Assembly (NCBI GenBank): GCA_019112875.1
Contig: DXIO01000107.1
Span: forward strand, 1 to 48,745
Length of the DNA: 48,745 nt
Source of the DNA: Candidatus Aquabacterium excrementipullorum
Lineage (GTDB): Bacteria > Pseudomonadota > Gammaproteobacteria > Burkholderiales > Burkholderiaceae_C
Reading direction: 5' to 3'
The notes below the pieces were generated by a model. It searched no databases. It worked only from the letters and a program-made list of their open reading frames with translations, and was not told where the DNA came from. Each line of letters begins with the position of its first letter. Position 1 is the stretch's first letter. Shown here in pieces: positions 31,139 through 43,750 of the stretch. The position numbers and the translations under genes are program-made.

Positions 31139-32824
31139 TCAGCCGTTGTTCTGGTCCAGCTTGGCCTTGAGCAGGGCGCCCAGGCTGGTGGTGCCGGAGC
31201 CTTCCTTGGTCGTGTCGGCGCGCAGGGATTGCAGGGCTTCTTGCTGCTCTGCGTTGTCCTTGGCCTTGATCGACAGCTGGATGTTGCGGGTCTTGCGGTC
31301 CACGTTGATCACGACGGCGGTGACTTCGTCGCCTTCCTTCAGCACGTTGCGTGCGTCTTCGACGCGGTCGCGGCTGATTTCGGAAGCGCGCAGGTAGCCC
31401 AGGATGTCGTCGGCCAGCTTGATTTCAGCGCCCTTGGCATCAACCGTGGCAACCACGCCGGTCACGGTGGCACCGCGATCGTTCAGGGTCGTGAAGTTGG
31501 TGAAGGGGTCGGAATCCAGCTGCTTGATGCCCAGGGAGATGCGCTCGCGTTCCACGTCGATGGCCAGCACGATCGCTTCGACTTCCTGGCCCTTCTTGTA
31601 GTTGCGAACGGCGGACTCGCCCGGCTCGTTCCACGACAGGTCGGACAGGTGCACCAGGCCGTCGATGCCGGCAGCCAGGCCCACGAACACGCCGAAGTCG
31701 GTGATCGACTTGATGGGGCCCTTGACGCGGTCGCCACGGTTGAAGTTCTGCGAGAAGTCGTCCCAGGGGTTCGGCTTGCATTGCTTCATGCCCAGCGAGA
31801 TGCGACGCTTGTCTTCGTCGATCTCCAGGACCATGACTTCCACTTCGTCGCCCAGGTTGACGATCTTGTTGGGGGCCACGTTCTTGTTGGTCCAGTCCAT
31901 CTCAGACACGTGCACCAGGCCTTCGATGCCCGGTTCGATCTCGACGAACGCACCGTAGTCAGCGATGTTGGTGACCTTCCCGAACAGGCGGGTGCCCGAG
32001 GGGTAACGGCGCGACACGCCAACCCACGGATCGTCGCCCATCTGCTTCAGGCCCAGCGAGACGCGGTTCTTCTCGGCGTCGAACTTCAGGACCTTGGCCG
32101 ACAGCTCTTGGCCAACCGTCACCACTTCGGACGGGTGACGCACGCGGCGCCATGCCATGTCGGTGATGTGCAGCAGGCCGTCGATACCACCCAGGTCCAC
32201 GAAGGCGCCGTATTCGGTGATGTTCTTGACCACGCCATGGACGATCGCGCCTTCGCGCAGCGTTTCCATCAGCTTGGCGCGCTCTTCGCCCATCGAGGCT
32301 TCGACCACGGCACGGCGCGACAGCACGACGTTGTTGCGCTTGCGGTCCAGCTTGATGACCTTGAACTCCATGGTCTTGCCTTCGAACGGCGACATGTCCT
32401 TGACAGGGCGCGTATCGAGCAGCGAGCCGGGCAGGAAGGCGCGGATGCCGTTGACCAGGACGGTCAGGCCGCCCTTGACCTTGCCATTGACCGTGCCGGT
32501 CACGAAATCGCCCGATTCCAGGGCGGTTTCCAGCGACAGCCACGAGGCCAGGCGCTTGGCCTTGTCGCGCGACAGGATGGTGTCGCCGTAGCCGTTTTCG
32601 ATGGCGTCCACGGCCACCGAGACGAAGTCGCCCACTTGGACTTCGACCTCGCCCTGGTCGTTGCGGAACTCGTCGATGGGCACGTAGGCCTCGGACTTCA
32701 AACCGGCGTTGACAACCACGAAGTTGTGGTCAACGGCCACCACCTCGGCGGTGATGACTTCGCCAGTGCGCATATTGGCGCGCTGCAACGACTCTTCGAA
32801 TAGGGCGGCAAAAGATTCAGACAT
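31139..32824 (-). CDS. rpsA: 30S ribosomal protein S1
   Basis: RNA-binding ribosomal protein required for initiation on most mRNAs. The 561-residue protein starts [13 protein letters not shown] and carries six S1 repeats, with the typical motifs [20 protein letters not shown] and [14 protein letters not shown]. The last two repeats are the more divergent, as usual. The ATG at 32824 has AGGAAA about 8 bases upstream; the longer frame is upstream leader. It sits between cmk and ihfB in the standard order. Confidence 0.97.
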   Translation of the reverse strand: MSESFAALFEESLQRANMRTGEVITAEVVAVDHNFVVVNAGLKSEAYVPIDEFRNDQGEVEVQVGDFVSVAVDAIENGYGDTILSRDKAKRLASWLSLETALESGDFVTGTVNGKVKGGLTVLVNGIRAFLPGSLLDTRPVKDMSPFEGKTMEFKVIKLDRKRNNVVLSRRAVVEASMGEERAKLMETLREGAIVHGVVKNITEYGAFVDLGGIDGLLHITDMAWRRVRHPSEVVTVGQELSAKVLKFDAEKNRVSLGLKQMGDDPWVGVSRRYPSGTRLFGKVTNIADYGAFVEIEPGIEGLVHVSEMDWTNKNVAPNKIVNLGDEVEVMVLEIDEDKRRISLGMKQCKPNPWDDFSQNFNRGDRVKGPIKSITDFGVFVGLAAGIDGLVHLSDLSWNEPGESAVRNYKKGQEVEAIVLAIDVERERISLGIKQLDSDPFTNFTTLNDRGATVTGVVATVDAKGAEIKLADDILGYLRASEISRDRVEDARNVLKEGDEVTAVVINVDRKTRNIQLSIKAKDNAEQQEALQSLRADTTKEGSGTTSLGALLKAKLDQNNG

Positions 32825-32933
32825 GAGATTTCCTGTGCCAGCTTTGGGGCCGGCGGTAACGCTTGGACCGACAGGCAACGGAACAAGCGGTTAAGTTGAA
32901 GAAGCGATGTGCGGCCTGGCTTTGCTGCCGTGC

Positions 32934-32950
32934 CGAGGTTCAAGACCTCG
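32934..32950 (-). promoter_or_regulatory. Stem-loop in the rpsA leader
   Basis: The inverted repeat CGAGGT-N5-ACCTCG lies in the 229-bp region between cmk and rpsA, about 110 bases before the rpsA start. A second GC-rich hairpin lies just beyond it (about 32951-32972). Such leader structures are the usual target of S1 autorepression, but that is inference. Confidence 0.4.
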
Positions 32951-32977
32951 CCTCCGCGCCGGGCGGCGGGGAGGGCA

Positions 32978-33070
32978 CATCACACCCTGTGCGTGTTTGT
33001 CAGGTCACGCCCTGTGCGTGACTTTCACATCACGCCCTGTTGGCCTTGCCTGATCACGCCTGGGGCGTGA
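32978..33070. repeat. Tandem array of REP-like palindromic units
   Basis: Four related units follow each other at 32978-32995, 33003-33021, 33028-33040 and 33054-33070. The unit is of the type TCACGCCC-TGT-GCGTGA. The last unit, TCACGCC-TGG-GGCGTGA, is a perfect 7-bp inverted repeat, and the same 7-bp arms recur at 47925-47941. The array lies in the rpsA leader, and its last unit encodes the final residues and stop of cmk. Confidence 0.7.
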
Positions 33071-35102
33071 CCACATGGGGCCACCCGTCTGTCCACCAAC
33101 CCAGCACCGTGTCCACCGACTGATCGATGGACAAGGCCGAGTTGTCGAGCAAACGGGCATCGTGCGCAGGCACCATCGGGGCGACCGTGCGGTTCTTGTC
33201 CCGCTGGTCGCGCGCCTCAAGGTCTGCGCAGATCTCATCAAGGGTAACAGAAATCCCCTTTGAAATCAATTGGTTATACCGGCGCTCCGCGCGCTGTGCC
33301 ACGGAGGCCGTCAAAAACACCTTCAGACCGGCATCGGGGAAGATCACGGTGCCCATGTCACGGCCGTCGGCCACCAGGCCGGGCAGCTTGCGGAAGGCCA
33401 CCTGCTGGCGCACCAGGGCCTGGCGTACACCCGGCAGGGCTGAAATCTTGGAGGACGTCTGGCCGACTTCTTCCTGGCGCAGGTCGTCGCTCACCTCCTG
33501 CCCGTCCAGCCAGACCTGATGCCCTTCGAAGCGCAGGGGAATCTCTTCGCCCAACTGCTTGGCCAGGCCCACCAGGGCGGGTTCATGGTCGGGCGGCACG
33601 CCGCGGCGCAGGGCCAGCAGGGCGGTCACGCGGTACAGCGCGCCGGAATCCAGGAACTGGTAGCCCAGGCGGGTGGCCAGGGCGCTGGCCAGTGTGCCCT
33701 TGCCCGAGGCGCTGGGGCCGTCGATGGTGATGACGGGGATCAGGCGGGGCTCGTTTTTCGCCACCTGGAAAAGCGTCTCGAAGTAATCCGGGAAGGTCTT
33801 GCCGACGCAGCGCGGGTCTTCGATCCGCACCGACACCGTCTGCTCCGCGCCGATGGAGGGCGCCAGTGGGTGGAAGGCGGCCAGCGAGAAGCACATGGCC
33901 ATGCGGTGATCGTCGTAGGTGTGGATGCTGGCGTGCGTCCAGCCGCCCGTGGCCGGGGGCGTCACCTCGATGAAATCCTCGCCCTCGGTGACCACGGCGC
34001 CCAGCTTGCGCAGTTCGGTGGCCATGGCGGCGATGCGGTCGGTTTCCTTCACGCGCCAGCTGGCGATGTTGGTCAGGCGCGTGGTGCCCTCGGCGTACAG
34101 CGCCATCACCGCCAGCGTCATGGCCGCGTCGGGGATGTGGTTGCAGTCCATGTCGACCGCCTTGAGGGGCCAGGCGCCGCGCTGGATCTCCAGCCAGTTG
34201 GGGCCGCCGTCGATCTGGGCGCCCATGGCGCGCGCGGCCTCGACGAAGCGGATGTCACCCTGAATGGAGTCGAGCCCGACGCCTTCGATGCGCACCGGCT
34301 GGTCGATGCCGGCAATGGCGCCGGCCGCGATGAAGTAAGACGCCGACGAGGCATCGGCCTCGATGTGGATCTCGCCGGGCGACTGGTAGCGGCTGCCCTG
34401 CGGGATGATGAAGCGCTCCCAGCCCTGGCGCTCGACGGCGATGCCGAAGCGGGCCAGCAGGTTCAGCGTGATCTCGATGTAGGGCTTGGAGATCAGCTCA
34501 CCTTCAACCTCGATGGTCAGCGCCTGGTGCTGCGAGACCAACGGCAGGGCCAGCAGCAGCGCGGTCAGGAACTGGCTGGACACATCACCGCGCACCTTGA
34601 TGGGCGCATCGAGCTTCAGCGTGCCGCCATTGAGTCGCAGGGGCGGGTAGCCCTCCTGGCCCAGGCACTCGATGTTGCAGCCCAGCGGGCGCAGCGCGTC
34701 GATCAGATCGCCGATGGGGCGCTCGTGCATGCGCGGCACGCCGCTCAGCTCGAACACACCGCCTTGCGTGGCCGACAGCAGGGCCAGCGCCGCCGTGAGC
34801 GGGCGCATCGCGGTGCCGGCATTGCCCAGAAAGAGCTGCGCATTGGGCACGCCCAGCTTGCCGCCCAGGCCGGTGATCTCCAGCGTCTCGCCCTCGGGGC
34901 GGATGTCGCAGCCCAGCGTGCGCAGGGCGTCCAGCATCACGCGGGTGTCGTCCGAGGCCAGCAGGTCGTGCACGCGGGTGGTGCCTTCGCTCAGGCCGGC
35001 CAGCAGCAGCACGCGGTTGGAGATGCTCTTGGAGCCGGGCAGGCGCACCGCGCCCTCGGCTTGGAGCAGGGGCGGCAGGTCGAGGAAGGCGGTCGTGTAC
35101 AT
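33054..35102 (-). CDS. aroA-cmk: Fused EPSP synthase / cytidylate kinase
   Basis: Bifunctional 682-residue protein. Residues 1-450 are 3-phosphoshikimate 1-carboxyvinyltransferase of the shikimate pathway: [10 protein letters not shown] near the start, [20 protein letters not shown] and DDHRMAM. Residues 455-682 are CMP/dCMP kinase: [13 protein letters not shown] with the Walker A at 462-470, FLDSGALYR, and [13 protein letters not shown]. No stop or frameshift lies between the halves, and the linker is only about 10 residues, so the fusion is real. Separate aroA and cmk in tandem are the ancestral state. The last five residues (VTPQA) and stop come from a REP-like palindrome. It lies 69 bp downstream of tyrA. 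Confidence 0.96.
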   Translation of the reverse strand: MYTTAFLDLPPLLQAEGAVRLPGSKSISNRVLLLAGLSEGTTRVHDLLASDDTRVMLDALRTLGCDIRPEGETLEITGLGGKLGVPNAQLFLGNAGTAMRPLTAALALLSATQGGVFELSGVPRMHERPIGDLIDALRPLGCNIECLGQEGYPPLRLNGGTLKLDAPIKVRGDVSSQFLTALLLALPLVSQHQALTIEVEGELISKPYIEITLNLLARFGIAVERQGWERFIIPQGSRYQSPGEIHIEADASSASYFIAAGAIAGIDQPVRIEGVGLDSIQGDIRFVEAARAMGAQIDGGPNWLEIQRGAWPLKAVDMDCNHIPDAAMTLAVMALYAEGTTRLTNIASWRVKETDRIAAMATELRKLGAVVTEGEDFIEVTPPATGGWTHASIHTYDDHRMAMCFSLAAFHPLAPSIGAEQTVSVRIEDPRCVGKTFPDYFETLFQVAKNEPRLIPVITIDGPSASGKGTLASALATRLGYQFLDSGALYRVTALLALRRGVPPDHEPALVGLAKQLGEEIPLRFEGHQVWLDGQEVSDDLRQEEVGQTSSKISALPGVRQALVRQQVAFRKLPGLVADGRDMGTVIFPDAGLKVFLTASVAQRAERRYNQLISKGISVTLDEICADLEARDQRDKNRTVAPMVPAHDARLLDNSALSIDQSVDTVLGWWTDGWPHVVTPQA

Positions 35103-35171
35103 GGCGGCTGCGGTCTGAAAAGAGAAGGCCCCGGAACATCGTGTCAGGGGCCTGTGTTCCCATGGTCTGGG

Positions 35172-36080
35172 TCAGCGGGAGGGCTTGCCCCCGCCAGAGG
35201 GCCCGCTGGGCGGTGTGTGCGTGCTGAGCGTCCACTGGCTGCGCGATTCGGCGGCCGACTGGATCTGCTGCTGCAGCGTCTCGCCGTCCCAGTCTCGCAT
35301 GCTGCGTTCCATGGCGTCCAGCGCGGCGCGGAATGCCTCGGATTGCTTCAGGATCTCTTCGCGGTTGGACAGCAGGATGTCGCGCCACACCGTGGGCTCG
35401 CTGGCCGCGATGCGCGTGAAATCGCGGAAACCCGGCCCGGCCAGCGACAGGAACTCGCGGCCCGAGGGCTGCTGCTGCATCGCGTTGATGTAGGCGAAAG
35501 CGACCAGGTGCGGCAGGTGGCTCACCGCCGCGAAGGCCGTGTCGTGGTTCTCCGGTGTCATCTTGAGCACCTGGCAGCCGATGGCGGCCCACACGTCGGT
35601 GGCCTTCTGCACCAGCACCGGGTCGGTCTGCTGCAGCGGCGTCAGGATGACCTTGCGGCCTTGATAAAGCTGCGCGTCGGCGTGTTCGATGCCGGCCACT
35701 TCACGCCCGGCGATCGGGTGGGCGGGCACGAACGAAGGCAGGCGCTCCTTCAGCACGCGGCGGGCCGCATCGACCACGTCGCGCTTGGTGCTGCCCACGT
35801 CCATGAACAGCACGCCCGGATCCACCAGGTGGCGAATGGCGCGGAAGGTGCTCTCGGTGGCGGCCACCGGCACGGCGATGATGACGATGTCGGAGCCCGA
35901 GACGGCCAGCAGCGCCGATTCAGCGGCCACGTCGATCACGCCCAGGCGGCGCGCCTTCTCGACCGTGGAGGGTGACTTGCTGTAGCCGACCACGCGGCGC
36001 ACAAGGCCCGCCTTCTTCAAGGCCAATGCGAAGGAGCCGCCCATCAGGCCGCATCCGATCAGACCGAGTTGATTGAACAT
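35172..36080 (-). CDS. tyrA: Prephenate dehydrogenase
   Basis: NAD-dependent conversion of prephenate to 4-hydroxyphenylpyruvate in tyrosine synthesis. The 302-residue protein has the Rossmann glycine motif GLIGCGLMGGSFA (6-18), HPIAGREVAGIEHA with the catalytic His, and SHLPHLVAFAY. A Ser/Pro-rich tail ends it. It stands 19 bp after pheA. The histidinol-phosphate-type aminotransferase gene found between pheA and tyrA in some relatives is absent here. Confidence 0.95.
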   Translation of the reverse strand: MFNQLGLIGCGLMGGSFALALKKAGLVRRVVGYSKSPSTVEKARRLGVIDVAAESALLAVSGSDIVIIAVPVAATESTFRAIRHLVDPGVLFMDVGSTKRDVVDAARRVLKERLPSFVPAHPIAGREVAGIEHADAQLYQGRKVILTPLQQTDPVLVQKATDVWAAIGCQVLKMTPENHDTAFAAVSHLPHLVAFAYINAMQQQPSGREFLSLAGPGFRDFTRIAASEPTVWRDILLSNREEILKQSEAFRAALDAMERSMRDWDGETLQQQIQSAAESRSQWTLSTHTPPSGPSGGGKPSR

Positions 36081-36099
36081 ACCGATCGGCCTATCTCTC

Positions 36100-37239
36100 T
36101 CAATGCTTGTCCACCGGGAACGAGCCCAGTACCTTCACGAAACTGCAGATGCCCCGCAGTTCCTCGACCGCCTTCGCCACGGCCGGCTCCTGCAGGTGGC
36201 CCGACAGGTCGACGAAGAACACGTATTCCCACTGGCCCGAGCGGGCCGGGCGCGATTCGAAGCGCGTCATCGACACGCCGTGCGCCTTGAAGGGCGCCAG
36301 CAGGTCGTGGACTGCGCCAGGGCGGTTGTCCACCGACACGATCAGGCTGGTGCGGTCATTGCCCGTGGGCGCCGACTGCGTGTGGCGATCCGGGTGCGTG
36401 AGCACCGCGAACAGCGTGCGGTTATGGGCTTCGTCCTGCACGGCCGCCTGCACCACGTGCAGGCCATATTGCGAGGCCGCACGCTCGCTGGCCAGCGCGG
36501 CCAGGCTCGGGTCCAGCGCGGCCAGACGGGCACCTTCGGCGTTGCTGGACACCGGGCGGCGCTCGGCATCCGGCAGGTTCTGGCTCAGCCAGCCCTGGCA
36601 TTGGGCCAGCGCCTGCGGGTGCGCCACCACGGTGGTGATGCCCTGGCGCGACGGTTCCTTGCGCAGCAGGTTGTGCGTGATCAAGAGGCTGGTCTCGCTG
36701 GTGATCACCAGCGGTGATTGCAGCAGCAGATCGAGCGAACGGGCCACCACGCCTTCGGTCGAGTTCTCGACGGGCACCACGCCGAAATCGGCCGAGCCAG
36801 CCACGGTGGCGCGGAACACCTCGTCGATACTGGGGCAGGGCAGCAGCTCGATGGACGAGCCGAAATGCCCGATCGTGGCCTGTTCGCTGAACGTACCGGC
36901 TGGGCCCAGGAAGGCCACGCGCTGGCGCGATTCGAGCGCGCGGCAGGCGGACATCACCTCGCGCCAGATCGGGCCCAGGCTGTCGGCCTTGAGCGGGCCG
37001 GGGTTGGCGGCCTTGAGCTTGTCGATGACCTGGATCTCGCGGTCCGGGCGGAACACGGGCGAGCCGTCGATCTTCTTGACCTCGCCCACGGCCTGGGCCA
37101 GTTGGGCGCGCTGGTTCAGCAGACTCAACAGCTGGCGATCGACGCTGTCGATGCGCACGCGCAGGTCGGCCAGTTGCTCGTCCACCGGGCGCCCGTCGGG
37201 CACGTGGTGCGGAGCATTTGCATCAGAAGAATCAGCCAT
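36100..37239 (-). CDS. pheA: Bifunctional chorismate mutase / prephenate dehydratase
   Basis: Phenylalanine branch enzyme of 379 residues. An AroQ-type mutase domain (about 18-105; [21 protein letters not shown]) is followed by the dehydratase (about 106-285; [12 protein letters not shown] and [10 protein letters not shown] at 154-163) and a C-terminal ACT domain for feedback control by phenylalanine ([22 protein letters not shown]). The ATG at 37239 lies inside the end of serC (8-bp overlap), which implies coupling. Confidence 0.95.
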   Translation of the reverse strand: MADSSDANAPHHVPDGRPVDEQLADLRVRIDSVDRQLLSLLNQRAQLAQAVGEVKKIDGSPVFRPDREIQVIDKLKAANPGPLKADSLGPIWREVMSACRALESRQRVAFLGPAGTFSEQATIGHFGSSIELLPCPSIDEVFRATVAGSADFGVVPVENSTEGVVARSLDLLLQSPLVITSETSLLITHNLLRKEPSRQGITTVVAHPQALAQCQGWLSQNLPDAERRPVSSNAEGARLAALDPSLAALASERAASQYGLHVVQAAVQDEAHNRTLFAVLTHPDRHTQSAPTGNDRTSLIVSVDNRPGAVHDLLAPFKAHGVSMTRFESRPARSGQWEYVFFVDLSGHLQEPAVAKAVEELRGICSFVKVLGSFPVDKH

Positions 37240-38338
37240 GGCGCCGCGCGAAATCGTTGAGGTAGTCCACCAGGGCCTGCACCCCGGCCAGCGGCATCGC
37301 GTTGTAGATGGAGGCACGCATGCCGCCCACGCTCTTGTGCCCCTTCAGCTGAAGCAAGCCCCGTTCCTTGGCACCGGCCAGGAAGGCGTCGTTCAGGCTG
37401 TCATCGGGCAGGAAGAACGGCACGTTCATGCGCGAGCGCGCGGCGGGCACCACCTTGGTGGCGTAGAAGCCGGACGTGTCGAAGCAGTCGTACAGCAGGC
37501 GGGCCTTGGCCACGTTGCGCGCCTCGATGGCGGCCAGGCCGACCAGATCACCTTCACGCTGCTGCTTGATCCACTGGAACACCAGCCCCGCCATGTAGAT
37601 GGCGTAGGTAGGCGGGGTGTTGTACATGGAGTCGTTGTCGGCCACCACCTTGTAGTCGAAGGCGGTGGGGGTGGCGGGCAACGCGTGGCCCAGCAGGTCT
37701 TCACGGATGATGACCAGGGTCAGGCCGGCCGGGCCGATGTTCTTCTGGGCGCCGCCATAAGCCACACCCACGCGCGACCAGTCGATCGGGCGCGAGGCGA
37801 TGTGCGAGGAGCAGTCGATCACCAGCGGGGCATCGCTGCCCAGCGCCTTCAGATCAGGCAGTTCATGGAACTCGAGGCCGTTGATGGTCTCGTTGCTGCA
37901 GATGTGCACGTAGCTGGCGTTGTCGCTCAACGTCCAGGTGCTGGCGGCCGGGATCGTGGTGTGACCGTCGGCCTCGTTGCTGGCCACGACGGCCACATCG
38001 CAGTACTTGCGGGCTTCCTTCTGCGATTTCTGCGACCACGAACCCGTGACCACGTAATCCGTTCGGCCGCCACGCGACAGGTTCAGGGGCAGGATCGCGT
38101 TCTCGGCGATCGCCCCACCCTGCATGAAGAGCACTTTGTAGTTCGAGGGAATGGCCAGGATGTCGCGCAGATCGGCCTCGGCCTTCGTGGCGATGGAGAT
38201 GAACTCCTTGCCGCGGTGGCTCATCTCCATCACGCTCATGCCCGAGCCTTGCCAGTCGAGCATCTCGGCGGCGGCTTGCGCCAGCACCTCCTCGGGCAGG
38301 ACGGCCGGGCCGGCCGAGAAATTGAAGGGACGCGTCAT
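37232..38338 (-). CDS. serC: Phosphoserine aminotransferase
   Basis: PLP enzyme for serine (and pyridoxine) synthesis. The 368-residue protein begins [19 protein letters not shown] and binds PLP through Lys199 in [14 protein letters not shown]; the C terminus keeps [15 protein letters not shown]. The start is upstream of DUF2059's neighbour by 22 bp on the same strand. Position before pheA is the conserved betaproteobacterial arrangement. Confidence 0.96.
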   Translation of the reverse strand: MTRPFNFSAGPAVLPEEVLAQAAAEMLDWQGSGMSVMEMSHRGKEFISIATKAEADLRDILAIPSNYKVLFMQGGAIAENAILPLNLSRGGRTDYVVTGSWSQKSQKEARKYCDVAVVASNEADGHTTIPAASTWTLSDNASYVHICSNETINGLEFHELPDLKALGSDAPLVIDCSSHIASRPIDWSRVGVAYGGAQKNIGPAGLTLVIIREDLLGHALPATPTAFDYKVVADNDSMYNTPPTYAIYMAGLVFQWIKQQREGDLVGLAAIEARNVAKARLLYDCFDTSGFYATKVVPAARSRMNVPFFLPDDSLNDAFLAGAKERGLLQLKGHKSVGGMRASIYNAMPLAGVQALVDYLNDFARRHG

Positions 38339-38360
38339 GCCTGAACCAACCCTCGCTCGA

Positions 38361-38981
38361 TCACTTGGCCTTGGGCTTGGCGGCAGGCGCCGGGGCGGGC
38401 TTGGCTTGACCTTGCTGCGCGGCCTGCTGGCTCAGCTTGCCGCCGGTGGCCTTGTCCAGGATCGAACGGATGGCTTCCTGCGTGGCTTGCAGCTTGGGAT
38501 CGACCTGCGGGCGGGCATCGGCCACCACCTTGTCGACCAGGGTCTTGCTCATGTCGGGCAGCAGGCCCTGGTACTTCTTCAGCACCGGCGAGTCCAGCAT
38601 GCCGACCAGTTGCTTGAGCTCGTCTTCGGTGAACTTCTCTTCGATGATCGGCGCCACGGCGGCCTGGCTTTGCTTGATCGTGCTGGCGCGCACGATGGGG
38701 TTGGCCGCGTCCAGGTACTTTTTGATCTCGGCGTCCACCTGCTTGGCGGTGGCTTCGCGCTTGTCTTCGGGCACGCCCTGCACGATCACCTGCTGGGCGG
38801 CAGCGACCAGTTGGCGGGCGGGGTTCTCGGTCAGGCCGCGGGCGGTGTTGTCCAGCGAGGACTGCTGGATGTTGATCAGCTTCTGCACCAGCTCCTTCTT
38901 GTCCTGGGCTTGTGCGCTCAGCGAGGCCACCAGCAGGGTCGAGGCCACCGCGGTCGCCCACACAGTTTTCGTCAGCTTCAT
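38361..38981 (-). CDS. DUF2059-family exported protein
   Basis: 206-residue protein with a clear signal peptide ([26 protein letters not shown]). The mature part is helical, with the DUF2059-like stretch [26 protein letters not shown] near the middle, and ends in a Pro/Ala/Lys tail. The function is unknown; it is probably periplasmic. It lies between gyrA (68 bp) and serC (22 bp) on the same strand. Confidence 0.85.
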   Translation of the reverse strand: MKLTKTVWATAVASTLLVASLSAQAQDKKELVQKLINIQQSSLDNTARGLTENPARQLVAAAQQVIVQGVPEDKREATAKQVDAEIKKYLDAANPIVRASTIKQSQAAVAPIIEEKFTEDELKQLVGMLDSPVLKKYQGLLPDMSKTLVDKVVADARPQVDPKLQATQEAIRSILDKATGGKLSQQAAQQGQAKPAPAPAAKPKAK

Positions 38982-39049
38982 AAGGGGTCCTTGTCTCGTG
39001 AAAAAAGTGCCCGTGCGGGACGGGCCTCAGCTTGCTTGGTGTTCAGGTC

Positions 39050-41710
<2,661 letters not shown>

Positions 41711-41853
41711 GCGTGATGGTGGGATGCGCTGGGCAACCCCCGATTGTAGATCGCGCGCGCAGGGCGCTTTCCGCAGGCTTTTCCAGACAGGGAAGCCCCT
41801 CACATGTCGCGACGCAGCAACAAGTCAGGCCCGAAAGGATCTGTAAACGGGGC

Positions 41854-41881
41854 TTGACTTGAGCCCATGGCCGCCTATGGC
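41854..41881 (+). promoter_or_regulatory. Candidate promoter of the OmpA-like gene
   Basis: TTGACT (41854-41859) and TATGGC (41876-41881) are 16 bases apart. About 30 bases downstream lies a perfect palindrome GGGTATACCC (41907-41916) that could be an operator or part of another promoter. The leader to the ATG would be about 100 bases. TAAGGA (41979-41984) is the ribosome-binding site. Confidence 0.35.
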
Positions 41882-41989
41882 AGAATGGGTTGTGCGTTAT
41901 TCGCTAGGGTATACCCCTGATGTACCCCAGCAAGAGGGACCCGTGCAGCACACAACAGGCTGCCGTTAACGACCAACGTAAGGATTCAC

Positions 41990-42628
41990 ATGAAAAAACT
42001 GAACAACATTGCCGCCCTGTTTGCCGTTGCTGCCCTGTCCGCTGGCGCGGCCCAGGCCCAGGCCATCGACAACTGGCGTGGTACCGACGGCACCGTGTGG
42101 AAGAACGGCACCAACGAACTCTGCTGGCGTGATGCCTTCTGGACCCCGGCCACCGGCGTGCAAGGTTGCGACGGCGTGCCCGCCCCGGCCGCGCCCGCCC
42201 CGGCTGCTGCCCCGGCTCCGGCCCCCGCGCCTGCTGCTCCTGCCCCGGTCGTGGTGCCTCCCGCTCCGCAAACCGAGAAGGTGAGCTTCGCTGCTGACGC
42301 CTTCTTCGACTTCGACAAGTCGGTGCTGAAGCCTGAAGGCAAGGCCAAGCTGGACGACCTGGCCGACAAGGTCAAGGACCTGAACCTGGAAGTCATCATC
42401 GCCGTGGGTCACACCGACTCCGTTGGCACCGAGGCTTACAACCAGAAGCTGTCGGTGCGTCGCTCCGAAGCCGTCAAGGCCTACCTGACCGGCAAGGGCA
42501 TCGAAGCCAACCGCGTGTACACCGAAGGCAAGGGCGAACTGCAACCCGTGGCTGACAACAAGTCCGCCGACGGCCGCGCCAAGAACCGCCGCGTCGAGAT
42601 CGAAGTGGTCGGCACCCGCGCCAAGTAA
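41990..42628 (+). CDS. OmpA-like peptidoglycan-binding protein without a beta barrel
   Basis: 212-residue exported protein. The signal peptide ends near AAQAQA (about 24). A Trp-rich segment follows (NWRGTDGTVWKNGTNELCWRD, 28-48) with two Cys residues (45 and 60) that may form a disulfide. A Pro/Ala linker (about 64-92) leads to an OmpA C-terminal domain (about 97-210) with FDFDKSVLKPEGKAKL, GHTDSVG and NRRVEI, the peptidoglycan-binding signature. No eight-strand barrel is present. A soluble or envelope-tethered periplasmic role is likely. It is divergent from gyrA, as in related genomes. Confidence 0.92.
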   Translation: MKKLNNIAALFAVAALSAGAAQAQAIDNWRGTDGTVWKNGTNELCWRDAFWTPATGVQGCDGVPAPAAPAPAAAPAPAPAPAAPAPVVVPPAPQTEKVSFAADAFFDFDKSVLKPEGKAKLDDLADKVKDLNLEVIIAVGHTDSVGTEAYNQKLSVRRSEAVKAYLTGKGIEANRVYTEGKGELQPVADNKSADGRAKNRRVEIEVVGTRAK

Positions 42629-42675
42629 TTCGCGCCTGGTTTTCCGGACGCCGGCTCCCACGTGGGGCCCTCAAG

Positions 42676-42701
42676 AACCCCGCCCTTCGGCGGGGTTTTT
42701 T
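42676..42701 (+). terminator. Rho-independent terminator of the OmpA-like gene
   Basis: Stem AACCCCGCC/GGCGGGGTT with a CTTC loop and a T run, 48 bp after the stop. It should end a strong transcript. Confidence 0.9.
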
Positions 42702-42829
42702 ATTGATGTCGCGTCAGAACGCCGGTGTGTAAGTGAACTTGTTGCTTTGTTTCTAGGGGGTTAGCATTGAACGCTTCCCGTCTGTGCGGGAGGATCGCGC
42801 CGCCCGCGTTCGATGCGGGGCAGTCTTCA

Positions 42830-43750
42830 ATGTCCAGCCAATCCACCAACGACCCAGCCGCTTCGTCCATGCTGTCACGGCGTTCGACCGTGGCGCTGGT
42901 CTTCGCCATGGCGCTGGCCGGTGCGGCCGGCCTGGTGGCCTGGGGACCGGTGAGCATGGTGCCGCACATGCACCAGTTCGCCGACCAGCGCTTGCTGTGG
43001 GGCACGCCTTTCGGGGCCAATGTGTGGACGCACTTGCCGCTGCTGCCCATCGGGCTGTGGGGCCTGTGGCGCGTCAGCCGCCTGCCGGCCAGCGAGCCGC
43101 TGCGCTGGGTTTGGGGCTGGTTCTTCTGCTGCCAGATGCTGGCCACGGTGGGCGGCATGGTCTACCACTGGAAGCCCAGCGATGTGTCTTTCATCTGGGA
43201 CCAGGTGCCGCGCTCGGCGGCCTGCTCGCTGTTCGCCACGGCCTTCCTGGCCGAGCGGATCGACCGGCGATTCGGGTATGGGCCGGCCATCGCCACCGCA
43301 CTGATCGCCACCTTGCTGGGCGGCATCTGGTGGCTGTACAGCCTGCACGTGTGGGGCGTGGGCGATCTGCGCCCGCTGATCTGGCTGGAGTTGTGCCCCA
43401 TCGCGCTGGTGGCCACGGGCGCCTGGACGCTGCACGGCCACCTGCTGTCACGCCAGGACTGGATGCGCTCGCAACTGAGCTTCGTTGTGGCGCAGACGGT
43501 GGATTGGGCCGACCGGCCCTTCTTCGATTGGACGGGCCATGTACTGAGCGGCCACTCGCTGCGCCATCTGGCGCTGGCGGCCTGCGTGGGCTGGGTGGCC
43601 TACCGGCTGGGCTCGGGCAGTGCGCGGCGTGCGCCGCACAATGACCCGATCCCGGCGGATGCGATGCTCGGCGAACCCCTGGTGGGGGTTCAGCCGATGG
43701 CCGTTCAGACCAGCGCCACGTCCTTCCCGGACAGCCGCTTGGCCAGCTGA
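42830..43750 (+). CDS. Ceramidase-like (CREST superfamily) membrane protein
   Basis: Integral membrane protein of about 306 residues with seven hydrophobic segments. Zinc-site spacing matches alkaline ceramidases: YH at 112-113, Asp124 eleven residues after His113, and GHSLRH with His242 and His246. The Ser that lies four before the first His in ACER3 is Gly109 here. The context VYHWKPSDVSFIWDQVP resembles bacterial phytoceramidase-like proteins. Substrate is unknown. The start is uncertain: ATG at 42830 is chosen, TTG at 42767 or ATG at 42872 are possible. The 3' end overlaps the convergent GMC gene by 46 bp. Confidence 0.7.
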   Translation: MSSQSTNDPAASSMLSRRSTVALVFAMALAGAAGLVAWGPVSMVPHMHQFADQRLLWGTPFGANVWTHLPLLPIGLWGLWRVSRLPASEPLRWVWGWFFCCQMLATVGGMVYHWKPSDVSFIWDQVPRSAACSLFATAFLAERIDRRFGYGPAIATALIATLLGGIWWLYSLHVWGVGDLRPLIWLELCPIALVATGAWTLHGHLLSRQDWMRSQLSFVVAQTVDWADRPFFDWTGHVLSGHSLRHLALAACVGWVAYRLGSGSARRAPHNDPIPADAMLGEPLVGVQPMAVQTSATSFPDSRLAS

